A DNA stretch of 64,000 bases. Source: Rhynchopus euleeides. Lineage: Eukaryota; Euglenozoa; Diplonemea; Diplonemida; Diplonemidae. Of this stretch, positions 56,993-64,000 are shown piece after piece. Position 1 is the stretch's first letter. Each line of letters opens with the position of its first letter. The stretch lies in assembly GCA_963210315.1 (NCBI GenBank), contig OY723318.1, positions 496,001-560,000 on the forward strand, in the 5' to 3' direction. The notes beneath the pieces were generated by a model. That model was not told the DNA's origin. It did not search any database and saw only the letters and a list, made by a program, of their open reading frames with translations. Made by a program: the position numbers and the translations under genes.

Positions 56993-57085
56993 CCAGCGGG
57001 GGTAGGGTACCACTACCGGGTTTAACCCTTTTCGGGAGTCTCAACTAGGGGGAGTCCAACTCCCGCTAGCGGGAGTATAGATCAG
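56993..57085 (+). repeat. Second left terminus of element J
   Basis: Repeats CACGGTGGACTCCAGCGGGG and AACCCTTTTCGGGAGTCTCA from 56179, with a short CACTACCGGGTTT addition. It has no matching second right end. Confidence 0.8.
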
Positions 57086-57321
57086 CAGTGGGCAACAATG
57101 AGGCGATGCGGGGGGCGAGGGCACCGATGCTCACTGTGCGACATCCCAGAAGAACGCTGGTATCAACAGGTGCATCGATACCCGCACCTGACTCTCTCTG
57201 AGATGAAAGAGGCTGGCTACCCCTCCCTCTTGGCAGGTGTGCTTCCCAATGCCCGCTACGTCACCCCAGCACTCCATGACTGCAAGGGGCTCGCCATGCG
57301 GCTGATCAGGGTACTGGATGA

Positions 57322-57982
57322 CAGGGGTGGAGCTTGGGGGTTTTTTCGGGTCAGCTGACCTGATTTTCTGCAGGCCCTCACAAAAAATCAGGTCAGGGGT
57401 AAAAAGAAAAAAAAATATAGATTTTCGGGAAACCGGAAAAGTTGGCTCCTCGCCTTGGGGCCTCAAGGTGACCAGGAGGCGTTTCGTGAGCAAAGTGACC
57501 CCAGCGACATGAGCACAGGCCTCAAACAGTCACAATAGAGGACAAATGAAGCTGCCCAACCCGTACCGTGCAACAGACGTTTACTACCGTGGCCTCCGGT
57601 GGCTGGGGGGCTCCGCCCCCCAGACCCCCCTGTGGCATGTGCCTGTCTTGTACCCAAGCCCTTTACATCAGGGAATCTCAGTATCCTCAGGAGGACGCAG
57701 CCAACTCACACAGAATCCGTACGCCCGCAAGTCACAGATGTTCACTACCGTGGCCTCCGGCGGCTGGGAGCTCCGCCTCCCAGACCCCCCCTACGGCATG
57801 TGTTTGTCTTGTAACCAAGTCCTTGCGCGTCCGGGGCTGCATATCGGTTCCGGTACCTCGCGGGAGGCTGGGCCCGAGCACTGATCTCTGAGACGAACCG
57901 GGGGGGAACCCATAAGAAAAAATTGGCTGACCCGATCTGACCCGATCCAGCCCGCAACCCCATATTTCAAGCTCCACCCCTG
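57322..57982. mobile_element. hAT-like element K (no nested insertion)
   Basis: A 661-bp element with CAGGGGTGGAGCTTG ends and the perfect 8-bp duplication CTGGATGA (57314-57321, 57983-57990). It is the inverse-orientation paralogue of K' at 43650 and shows the state before L inserted. Confidence 0.93.
57573..57791 (+). repeat. Paired hairpin module (in K)
   Basis: Units 57573-57632 and 57733-57791. The second has a shortened stem (CTGGGAGCTCCGCCTCCCAG). Confidence 0.83.
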
Positions 57983-59220
57983 CTGGATGAGACAACAAAA
58001 AAATATTCGACAAGACCTGTACAAACCTTGCACTGAATGTGTCGCAGCATGGGACAGGTGCTCAGTTCCGGAAGGTCGTGCTTGCCTGTCACAGGACACA
58101 CCTACAAGGGCTTGTTCCGCTACCTCTTTGTCTCCCTTGCAGACCTCATGCATTTCCGGTATGCAGACATCCCCTGGCGCTTCTGGGGATGCAAGGATGA
58201 GTCAGCCCGGATTCCCTTCTTGCGTGCTCGGATCTCAGGGCATATATTTCACTGGTTGATGGAGCATGCCGAAAAGGGATCAACGCGCAATGCCTACGTA
58301 CACAGTCTCCATCATTGGTGGGCTCCAGAAGATGCAGTGCCTCTGCAGAACAACGACGAATTTGAAGAAGCAGAGAACGGACATCGCAAGAAAGATGCCG
58401 TTACAATCGCCAGCTCCGCAACTTACGAGAGAGATCTTGCGATGGCAGAAGAGAAGCGGCGCGCATCGGGCATGCCTTGGAAGGTTGCGCACCTGTCGCA
58501 GGACGGGATCCTCGGGTATAGAGAAGTCATCCTGTGTCCGTGTCTGCACACCCGACACGCTCATAGATTGGCTGTGTATGTTCTTTGCACACAGTTGACA
58601 CAGCTGCAGAAGGGGTTTGTGCACTGCAACACACAGGACTTCGTTGAACCCATCAGCGCGCCCTACTTCCTGTTCCGGTTCCCCGAAGGACACCGCAAAT
58701 TATCGCTCTGCTTGTGCAAAATGCCAATCCCGCTGGGGGCGACTTTCACACCATTCGTGTCATCCGAGGCGACTTTGAGCACGCTTGACCAACGCGCACA
58801 GCAGGAGGGGGATGACAGTTCTGACGAAGAAGATGAGGCCTGCAGGATGGCTTGTCTTGCCCAAGGTGTAACACAACTACGACAGGCGATGGCCGCACTT
58901 TGACACCTCAAATTCTAACCGCTCACCTCCGCAGGTGTAGCCGCTACCAGGAGGATAGGTAGGTAGTCCAGAGTCCGGGGAAACTGACAGAAGCAAAACA
59001 AGCCCCTCCCCATCCCTCTTCCACCATGATTTTACCCCCCACGCCAGTAGACTGTAACTATATCATGGGAAAAATGGATGAAAATAGGTGAAAAGACTCC
59101 CGCTAGGGGGAGTCAGACTCCCCCTAGCGGGAGTATAGACTCCCGCTAGCGGGAGTCTTTGACACCCGCTCAGACTCCCGCTCCCAGACTCCCGCTAGGG
59201 CCGCTGGAGTCCACCGTGTA

Positions 59221-59735
59221 TCTCAGGAACGAAAAGGCATTGTGTGTGTGTGTGTGGGGGGGGGGGGGGGGAAGTGCTTGAAGGGGTCGGGTTGCTTGGC
59301 CTGCCCCTTCACAGCGCGACGCTTCCCAAAAAATGCTTCGCGTGTGGGGGGGTGGGTGGGGGGGGGGGGGTGAAAGAGATAACACCAACCCACCACCCAC
59401 CCGGCGGGCGGGGGGGGGGGGGGGGGTGGTGGGCTAGCTCAGGTGGCTGTGATGGCTAAAGGAGAGGAGAAGTTTCCACGAGGCCTGTCGATGCCGCACA
59501 CACAACCACACCACCGTTCCCCTCACCCCTGACCCCTTTTTTGTTGGAACATCGCTTTTGGGTCGCAAAGGCCCCCTGCCGCCGGATGCATACCCTGCCC
59601 ACTCCGCACAGACACACTTCCACGGGCGGATTTTTTTTTTGCAGGAGTGCAGAGCACACACCAAGGCACACCCCCTGCCTTTGATGTAATCCCCACCGTG
59701 ATACACACCGCCCCCCCCTGGCGGGGTTCGGCAAG
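59221..59735. other. 5' flank of the cNMP-binding gene, with a strong acceptor
   Basis: Poly-G runs near 59261-59272, 59358-59370 and 59410-59426. A T10-GCAG at 59631-59644 followed by GAGTGC is an excellent 3' splice acceptor about 90 bases before the start codon, most simply the spliced-leader addition site. Confidence 0.5.
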
Positions 59736-61964
59736 ATGCCGGGGAAGAAGAAGAGCATGGCGTTTGACGACACGGCGTCGTCGCACAGCAAGGCGAGTAA
59801 ACACAGCAAGGCGTCGAAGGAGAGCAAGGCCAAGTCATCGGCTTCACGCGGCACGATGAAGTCAGCATCGCGCGCCAGCAGGGTGGGTGTCGCTCGGCGC
59901 AGCGATGCGTCGGGCATCATGGGTGACGACACCGCGGGGAGCGTGGAGCTGCAGGTGAGGCTCGACATTGAGACGCGGCGGTGCACAGCTCTCGAGACGC
60001 AGCTCGAGACAATCATGGTCAACACCGCTAAGGCGATGCAGGCGCAGCGCCAGATCGAAGAGAAGCACCAAGCTTCCATTGTCTGCTTGGAGACTCGTCT
60101 CTCGTCCCTCCGGCAGGGGCAGGACCAAGAGCGGACACGCCTGCAGGTGCTGCAGCAGAAGCTTTCGCAGGCCCTCCAGGTGCACCGTGAGATCACAGCG
60201 GCGGTTGACACGAAGCATGTCCAGCTCGCGATGCACTTCGTGCCCCGGTCGGTGTTCACAGCGCAGGTGAGGGATTTCTGCGAGAACCTGCCTCTTGACT
60301 CCCTCCCGTTCCTGGGGAAGGCTGCGCTGTTTGGGAAAAACGAAGATTTCTCGATTCTAGAGGAGGGTGAGAATGACCTGGTGATGGACAAGTCCGCCCA
60401 GGTCGGGAGGAAGCCGAAGCGGGGATGGAAGTTTGCCAAGCACCGCATCGATGAGATGTGGTCCCCCGCAGAGCCGACGACCCCCGTGGCGGCGGCACGG
60501 ACAACCGCAACGTCTGCAACACATGCGATGCTGGGCCCCGATGCTGACGCTCTGTATGAGAAGGGATGGACCGAGTCGCTCCCCTCCAAGTCGGAGAGGT
60601 ACGGGAAAGGGGATGTCATCTTCAAGCAGAACAAACAGGGGCTCGCGTGCTACCGGATTGCATACGGGAGTGTCAACGTGGTGATGAACAAGAAGGTCGT
60701 CGCAACGCTGGGGGAGGGAGATTACTTCGGCGAGGTGCCGATCTTCTTCGAAACGTGCCGCACCGCGACGTGCATCGCGATCGCCCCGGTGAAGCTGTAC
60801 ATCATCCCGAAGGAGGTTATCCTCAAGCGCTTGATGAGCACACATCCGCTGCAGATAGGCCTGCTCAGGACACTCGCTCTGAGGCGATGCCAGCAATACA
60901 TCAAATCAGAGCTCCTGCAGCGTGTCCCGGTATTTCAGGGGTACCGTGATAACCCAGACTTCATCACAAAGCTTGTTCGCCACATGCATATCAGATGCGA
61001 CGCCAGCTGGAGCAGCATCACCGAGGAGGGGCAGCCTGGCGACTGCATGTATTTTATTGTCGCTGGGGAGTACGACGTGAAGGTGGCCGGGAATCTCATG
61101 GCGACCCTCAGCTCTGGATTCTTCGGGGAGATGAGCCTGGTGCGGGGGTGTAACCGGGGTGCGGGGATCACGTCGCGCTCCCCTGCCCTGTCCATCGCGC
61201 TCTCGCGCAGGGGGTACAGCAAGCTGGCGTACTGCTTCCCGGAGATGGACAGGCTCATCAGCAGGACCTGCGAGGAGCGCATCGCCTCGACTGCGATGTT
61301 TATAAACTTCTACCTGACATCGCCCCACCTGGCGCACGAGCGGGAGACGCAGGCGCTGACAGCGTTCACCATCCTGAAGAAGCATACAGCGTGTGTCGAG
61401 GTGCCGCCCTTAGGCGAGCTTGGGGGTCTCACCGTTGGCGACTGCTACCATGTGGCGGCAGGGATTGCGCGTGTCGAAATACAGACGCGCGAGGTGATGG
61501 CGGGCAGCCTGCCCTCCACCGAACACGAGAAGGGGTCGCTGATTATCAACACAGCGTCGCAGCCCCTCGCGTCTGTTGTCAACATATCGGTGTCGCTGCC
61601 CCTGGTGGTGTACGTGCTGTCGGGGGAAGGCGTGCAGCGCCTAGCCTCGTTCTCCCCGCATGGGATGCAGGCCGTTGCGGCTGAGCTTTCGAAGCGCCCC
61701 TCCGGGACGAGCAGCGGGTCTGCGCGTGTGCACAACACACTCGCACAGGTGCGGCACCAGCTGCAGGCGCTGGAAGATGAGGCGTCTGGGATGAGGCTGC
61801 CTGTGTCTTCCAACGAGGCTGACCGCCTGCGCGACCTGGTTGCTGACAAGGTGTTCGAGAGTGTGCGATCAGTGCGCAGCGTGCAGCTGACGCCGGTTCC
61901 GCCCAGCGTGACAGAGAGATTACTGACGCCGTCACCCGTACCTCCACGGGAGATGTTCAAATAA
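59736..61964 (+). CDS. Protein with two cyclic-nucleotide-binding domains
   Basis: 742 residues, uninterrupted. Residues 1-60 are Ser/Lys rich and probably disordered. Residues about 70-160 are a predicted coiled coil. CNB domain 1 spans about 284-385, with phosphate-binding cassette 'YFGEVPIFFETCRTAT' (FGE 331-333, Arg342). CNB domain 2 spans about 395-505, with 'FFGEMSLVRGCNRGAG' (FGE 463-465, Arg474). Both keep the Gly-Glu and Arg that contact the cyclic phosphate and ribose but depart from the PKA consensus at the Ala positions, so ligand and affinity are open. A third, degenerate domain may follow (about 545-650). There is no kinase, channel or other catalytic domain. The layout resembles kinetoplastid CARP1-type cAMP response proteins; that assignment is tentative. 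The next gene downstream encodes a cyclase-like protein. Confidence 0.85.
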   Translation: MPGKKKSMAFDDTASSHSKASKHSKASKESKAKSSASRGTMKSASRASRVGVARRSDASGIMGDDTAGSVELQVRLDIETRRCTALETQLETIMVNTAKAMQAQRQIEEKHQASIVCLETRLSSLRQGQDQERTRLQVLQQKLSQALQVHREITAAVDTKHVQLAMHFVPRSVFTAQVRDFCENLPLDSLPFLGKAALFGKNEDFSILEEGENDLVMDKSAQVGRKPKRGWKFAKHRIDEMWSPAEPTTPVAAARTTATSATHAMLGPDADALYEKGWTESLPSKSERYGKGDVIFKQNKQGLACYRIAYGSVNVVMNKKVVATLGEGDYFGEVPIFFETCRTATCIAIAPVKLYIIPKEVILKRLMSTHPLQIGLLRTLALRRCQQYIKSELLQRVPVFQGYRDNPDFITKLVRHMHIRCDASWSSITEEGQPGDCMYFIVAGEYDVKVAGNLMATLSSGFFGEMSLVRGCNRGAGITSRSPALSIALSRRGYSKLAYCFPEMDRLISRTCEERIASTAMFINFYLTSPHLAHERETQALTAFTILKKHTACVEVPPLGELGGLTVGDCYHVAAGIARVEIQTREVMAGSLPSTEHEKGSLIINTASQPLASVVNISVSLPLVVYVLSGEGVQRLASFSPHGMQAVAAELSKRPSGTSSGSARVHNTLAQVRHQLQALEDEASGMRLPVSSNEADRLRDLVADKVFESVRSVRSVQLTPVPPSVTERLLTPSPVPPREMFK

Positions 61965-62737
61965 AGTGGTGTCTAAGACTGTCTTGGTGCAGAAGATGTT
62001 CTACATGTTTGATACGTCCTCTGGTTCCCGAGGGAGGGGAGGGGAGGGGGTATTTTTCTGATTAGTGAAGACCTTCTTCTTCTCCCCCTCCCCCCTTTTT
62101 TTGCTATCACACAGCCGCGGGTTTCTTCTTCCATTTACACACCACGTTTCAAACCATGTTGGCCCATGCTGACAGCCATTTACACAGCACGCGTATTCTC
62201 AATGACATGAGCCATCCAATCGGATAAGCCCCCCCTCCCCCCCCCCCCCCTACCCCCGAAAAAAGGTCCCAAAAGGTTGCATCAAGAGCACCAAGTGAGG
62301 GGCCTGGCGTACTCCTTTTTCTGCCAGCGGTTTTAACCAACATGACAAAATTTCCTTCTGCAGGGTCGGCCTGTGTTTCAGGCGTCCCACATCCTGTCTT
62401 TGGCCCGACCGCCTTCCCTGAGGGAATTTGAAGAAAAGGAAGGGGGTGGGAGCACCACCGCAGAGGGAAGTGATGCTGGCCATCGATGGTTGACTAGGGG
62501 TCTAAGTTGATCCGGCAAGAGCTCCCCACCCACCCAACCCACCGCACTCTCCGTGTTTGTTGCCGGGTTTGCCAGCAGGGGGTGAGAGGGGGTAGGTCGC
62601 TTCTCCGACACCACACCCACCTTTGGGGCAGGCGGTTACCTTTTGGGTGGGAGCCGTGCCTTGCTCTACCCACCCAGTGCTCCTACCTGAGCCCAGGGTT
62701 GCTGCTGTGGTAGGACTGGTGAGGCAGCCAACCCATC
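61965..62737. other. Spacer between cNMP-binding and cyclase-like genes
   Basis: 773 bp containing poly-C at 62237-62250 and T- and C-rich tracts near 62080-62102. AG acceptors near 62694 and 62712 could serve the downstream transcript. No gene is recognised. Confidence 0.45.
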
Positions 62738-64000
62738 ATGGGGTGGTGGCGCGCTGCTATTAGCCGTGGGGGTGATGCGGATGCATTAGAGATGCGCAAC
62801 CGCGAGACGATGATGATCATAGGCGTAGCGATGCTCGTGTTTGTGGTGGTGACGAATGCGACCACAACCGACACGCTCCAGCTCGGGAGATGCGCTGGCA
62901 TTCTCTTCGGCGTTCTCGGTATCGTGACGTGCATATGGGGCTTCTGCAAGAGGGTTTACACGCAGGGCTTCATGGCGTTCTTTGTCATCGTATCGTGCGT
63001 GTCGATATGCCTGGCTGACCTCTACTTCTATCAAGCGGAGCTGCTGATCGCGTGGCCTGGGTTTGTCATGGTCATCGATCTCATCCTCGTGATGCGTCTC
63101 GACCACCGCTTTGCGACTGCTGCGGTGTGCTTCGTGATGCTGTGGCTGCTGATTACTTTCCTGGAGCAGCTGCTGCGCTTCGGGCTGTACGACGTGCCTC
63201 TGACGGACAGCTACGATGTGCGGAGGGAGACGTTCGGCAAACGGTTTGTCAACTGCGACAAGCCTCCCTGCAAAAGCGGTGTCATATACGCGCTGCTTGC
63301 TCGGTTCTCCGCTATGTTTGTTTTTCTAGTCGACTTCATCGCGACACGAGGGTTCGCACGACAGGTGCTGGCGGAGCAGGCAGCGATGCAGAGCACCATC
63401 ACAACTGTGGAGGAGATTGCGTCGCTGCTGGCAGCTTACGACGTGGACGCCGTGTCACGCATCCTCAGCGACGATAGCCGTGTGCTACCGGAGGCGATGC
63501 GTGCTGCGCTGCTGCATCTGGAGCAGAACCTGCGTGCGTACCGCCCCTACCTCCCGAGGTCCTGCCTCCCGTGCGACCAGTGGGCGGACGAGCTTGCGCT
63601 TCCCGGCCTAAGCGTGGCTGTACCACTGAATTCACCGTTCCGGAACAGGCCTGGTCCCGACAGTGCCATCGAAGCGAATGGCGCTGCCACGTATCACGTT
63701 CAGCCGCTTGTGAGTAAGCATACGACCCTCCTTGCTGTCAACATAAAGGGGTCGTGTGAGATGCTGCAGGGCAGCCTGCACCTCTTCGAACATGCCTTTG
63801 CGGCCACTCTCGCTGCCACCCTGCGGTGTGTGGAGCACCATGCGGGCATCGTCGACCTGTTCGTGGGTGACCACGTGTGGTGCTCCTTCAACGCGTCACG
63901 GAAGTGCACGATGCACGCCACCGCAGCAGTGGGTGCCGCGAAGAACATCCTCCTCGGCGATCTCCCTGTGCCCACCAATGCCGGTGCAGTGACGGGCAAA
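62738..64000 (+). CDS. Class III cyclase-like membrane protein, partial at the window edge
   Basis: The reading frame is open from ATG 62738 to the last base (421 residues, 3' end missing). About six hydrophobic segments lie at roughly 24-40, 52-70, 77-96, 102-119, 124-147 and 183-203. A helical linker follows with 'VEEIASLLAAYDVDAVSRIL' and the module 'LEQNLRAYRPYLPRSCLP' (261-278), which I associate with euglenozoan cyclase-like proteins. From about 325 the nucleotide cyclase fold begins: 'TTLLAVNIKGSCE', 'FEHAFAATLAATLRCVEHHAG', 'VDLFVGDHVWCSFN', 'HATAAVGAAKNIL'. The second metal-site Asp (GD, 378) is present. The first, normally Asp in 'xDIxGF', is Asn335. So the visible domain may be inactive or serve as the regulatory half of a dimer or tandem; the missing 3' part could hold a second domain. 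Confidence 0.8.
   Translation, partial: MGWWRAAISRGGDADALEMRNRETMMIIGVAMLVFVVVTNATTTDTLQLGRCAGILFGVLGIVTCIWGFCKRVYTQGFMAFFVIVSCVSICLADLYFYQAELLIAWPGFVMVIDLILVMRLDHRFATAAVCFVMLWLLITFLEQLLRFGLYDVPLTDSYDVRRETFGKRFVNCDKPPCKSGVIYALLARFSAMFVFLVDFIATRGFARQVLAEQAAMQSTITTVEEIASLLAAYDVDAVSRILSDDSRVLPEAMRAALLHLEQNLRAYRPYLPRSCLPCDQWADELALPGLSVAVPLNSPFRNRPGPDSAIEANGAATYHVQPLVSKHTTLLAVNIKGSCEMLQGSLHLFEHAFAATLAATLRCVEHHAGIVDLFVGDHVWCSFNASRKCTMHATAAVGAAKNILLGDLPVPTNAGAVTGK

Larger units (their letters stand above)
57098..58903 (+). pseudogene. Unknown ORF broken by a hAT-like insertion and a stop codon
   Basis: The frame from 57098 runs to the insertion at 57322. Past the second copy of the 8-bp duplication it continues in the same frame (the insertion plus duplication adds 669 bp, a multiple of three) and meets only one stop, TGA at 58034-58036, before the end at 58903. 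The intact reading would be about 378 residues. The N-terminal part has 'CSLCDI'. The main part has 'GLFRYLFVSLADLMHFRYAD', 'IPWRFWGCKDESARIPF' and an acidic 'DDSSDEEDEA' near the end. I do not recognise the family. Its place inside element J suggests a transposon gene. Alternatively an intron removes the stop, or the part after 58037 is a separate 288-residue gene. Confidence 0.55.
56179..59218. mobile_element. CACTA-like element J carrying an H2B-like gene
   Basis: Outer ends CACGGTGGACTCCAGCGG and the inverse are flanked by TA on both sides (56177-56178, 59219-59220). Long subterminal arrays of GGGAGTCTAGACTCCCGCTAG-type words reach about 56330 and start again near 59090, and ATTTTCACTCATTTTTCCCATGATA-type sequence continues the inverted repeat to about 170 bp. 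A second left end lies at 56993. The tips resemble those of element B. It contains an H2B-like ORF and a broken larger ORF. Confidence 0.75.

Noticed and set aside
56379..57044. 221-residue minus-strand frame opposite the H2B-like ORF
   Set aside because: It runs through a J-element terminus and shows no family. The sense strand has the histone-like pattern and a splice acceptor.
63052..63611. Cysteine- and arginine-rich plus-strand frames near the right edge
   Set aside because: They are out-of-frame shadows of the cyclase-like membrane protein, whose own frame stays open to base 64000.

Overview
The window looks like nuclear DNA of a protist with a large, repeat-filled genome. Genes are few, GC-rich and well separated. 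At least one has a GT-AG spliceosomal intron. Strong polypyrimidine-AG acceptors sit just upstream of several start codons, as expected for spliced-leader trans-splicing. The partial membrane protein at the right edge carries the 'YRPYLP' module I associate with euglenozoan cyclase-like proteins. Together this suggests a euglenozoan, most likely a diplonemid. That is inference: no rRNA, SL RNA or organelle sequence is present to settle it.

Recognisable genes: a CENP-S/MHF1 histone-fold protein (15.2 kb); a two-exon gene at 26.1-28.5 kb for a 740-residue protein that joins an SPX domain, a MAPK/CMGC-type kinase domain, an IQ-like motif and a C-terminal CaaX box; a histone-like (HU-like) basic protein on the minus strand at 32.2-32.6 kb, broken by a 35-bp inverted duplication; a CCHC-knuckle ORF (42.5 kb); an Arg/Ser-rich protein (55.3 kb); an H2B-like small protein (56.5 kb); a broken ORF at 57.1-58.9 kb; a protein with two cyclic-nucleotide-binding domains (59.7-62.0 kb); and, next to it, the start of a six-TM class III cyclase-like protein (62.7 kb to the edge).

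Most of the rest is DNA-transposon wreckage, classed here only by terminal inverted repeats (TIRs) and target-site duplications (TSDs). hAT-like elements have CAGGG ends and perfect 8-bp TSDs (35.2, 43.65, 44.25, 48.0, 57.3 kb). piggyBac-like elements are flanked by TTAA (6.35, 44.9 kb). CACGGTGG-ended, CACTA-like elements have 2-bp TSDs and huge palindromic TACATGTA arrays (23.7, 24.5, 50.4, 56.2 kb). TA-flanked elements have CCGTAAAC or CTGGGG ends (2.9, 9.8, 15.7, 25.1, 50.6, 51.7 kb). There is also a 110-bp MITE family. Many are nested, and some paralogues preserve the empty site. A hairpin module (CTGGGGGGC-TCC-GCCCCCCAG) recurs 16 times inside otherwise unrelated elements.

Functionally, the most interesting gene is the SPX-kinase: the SPX residues that bind inositol pyrophosphates appear intact, so it could couple phosphate status to a membrane-anchored MAPK-like kinase. 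The cyclic-nucleotide-binding protein and the cyclase-like protein are adjacent on the same strand and may belong to one signalling pathway.
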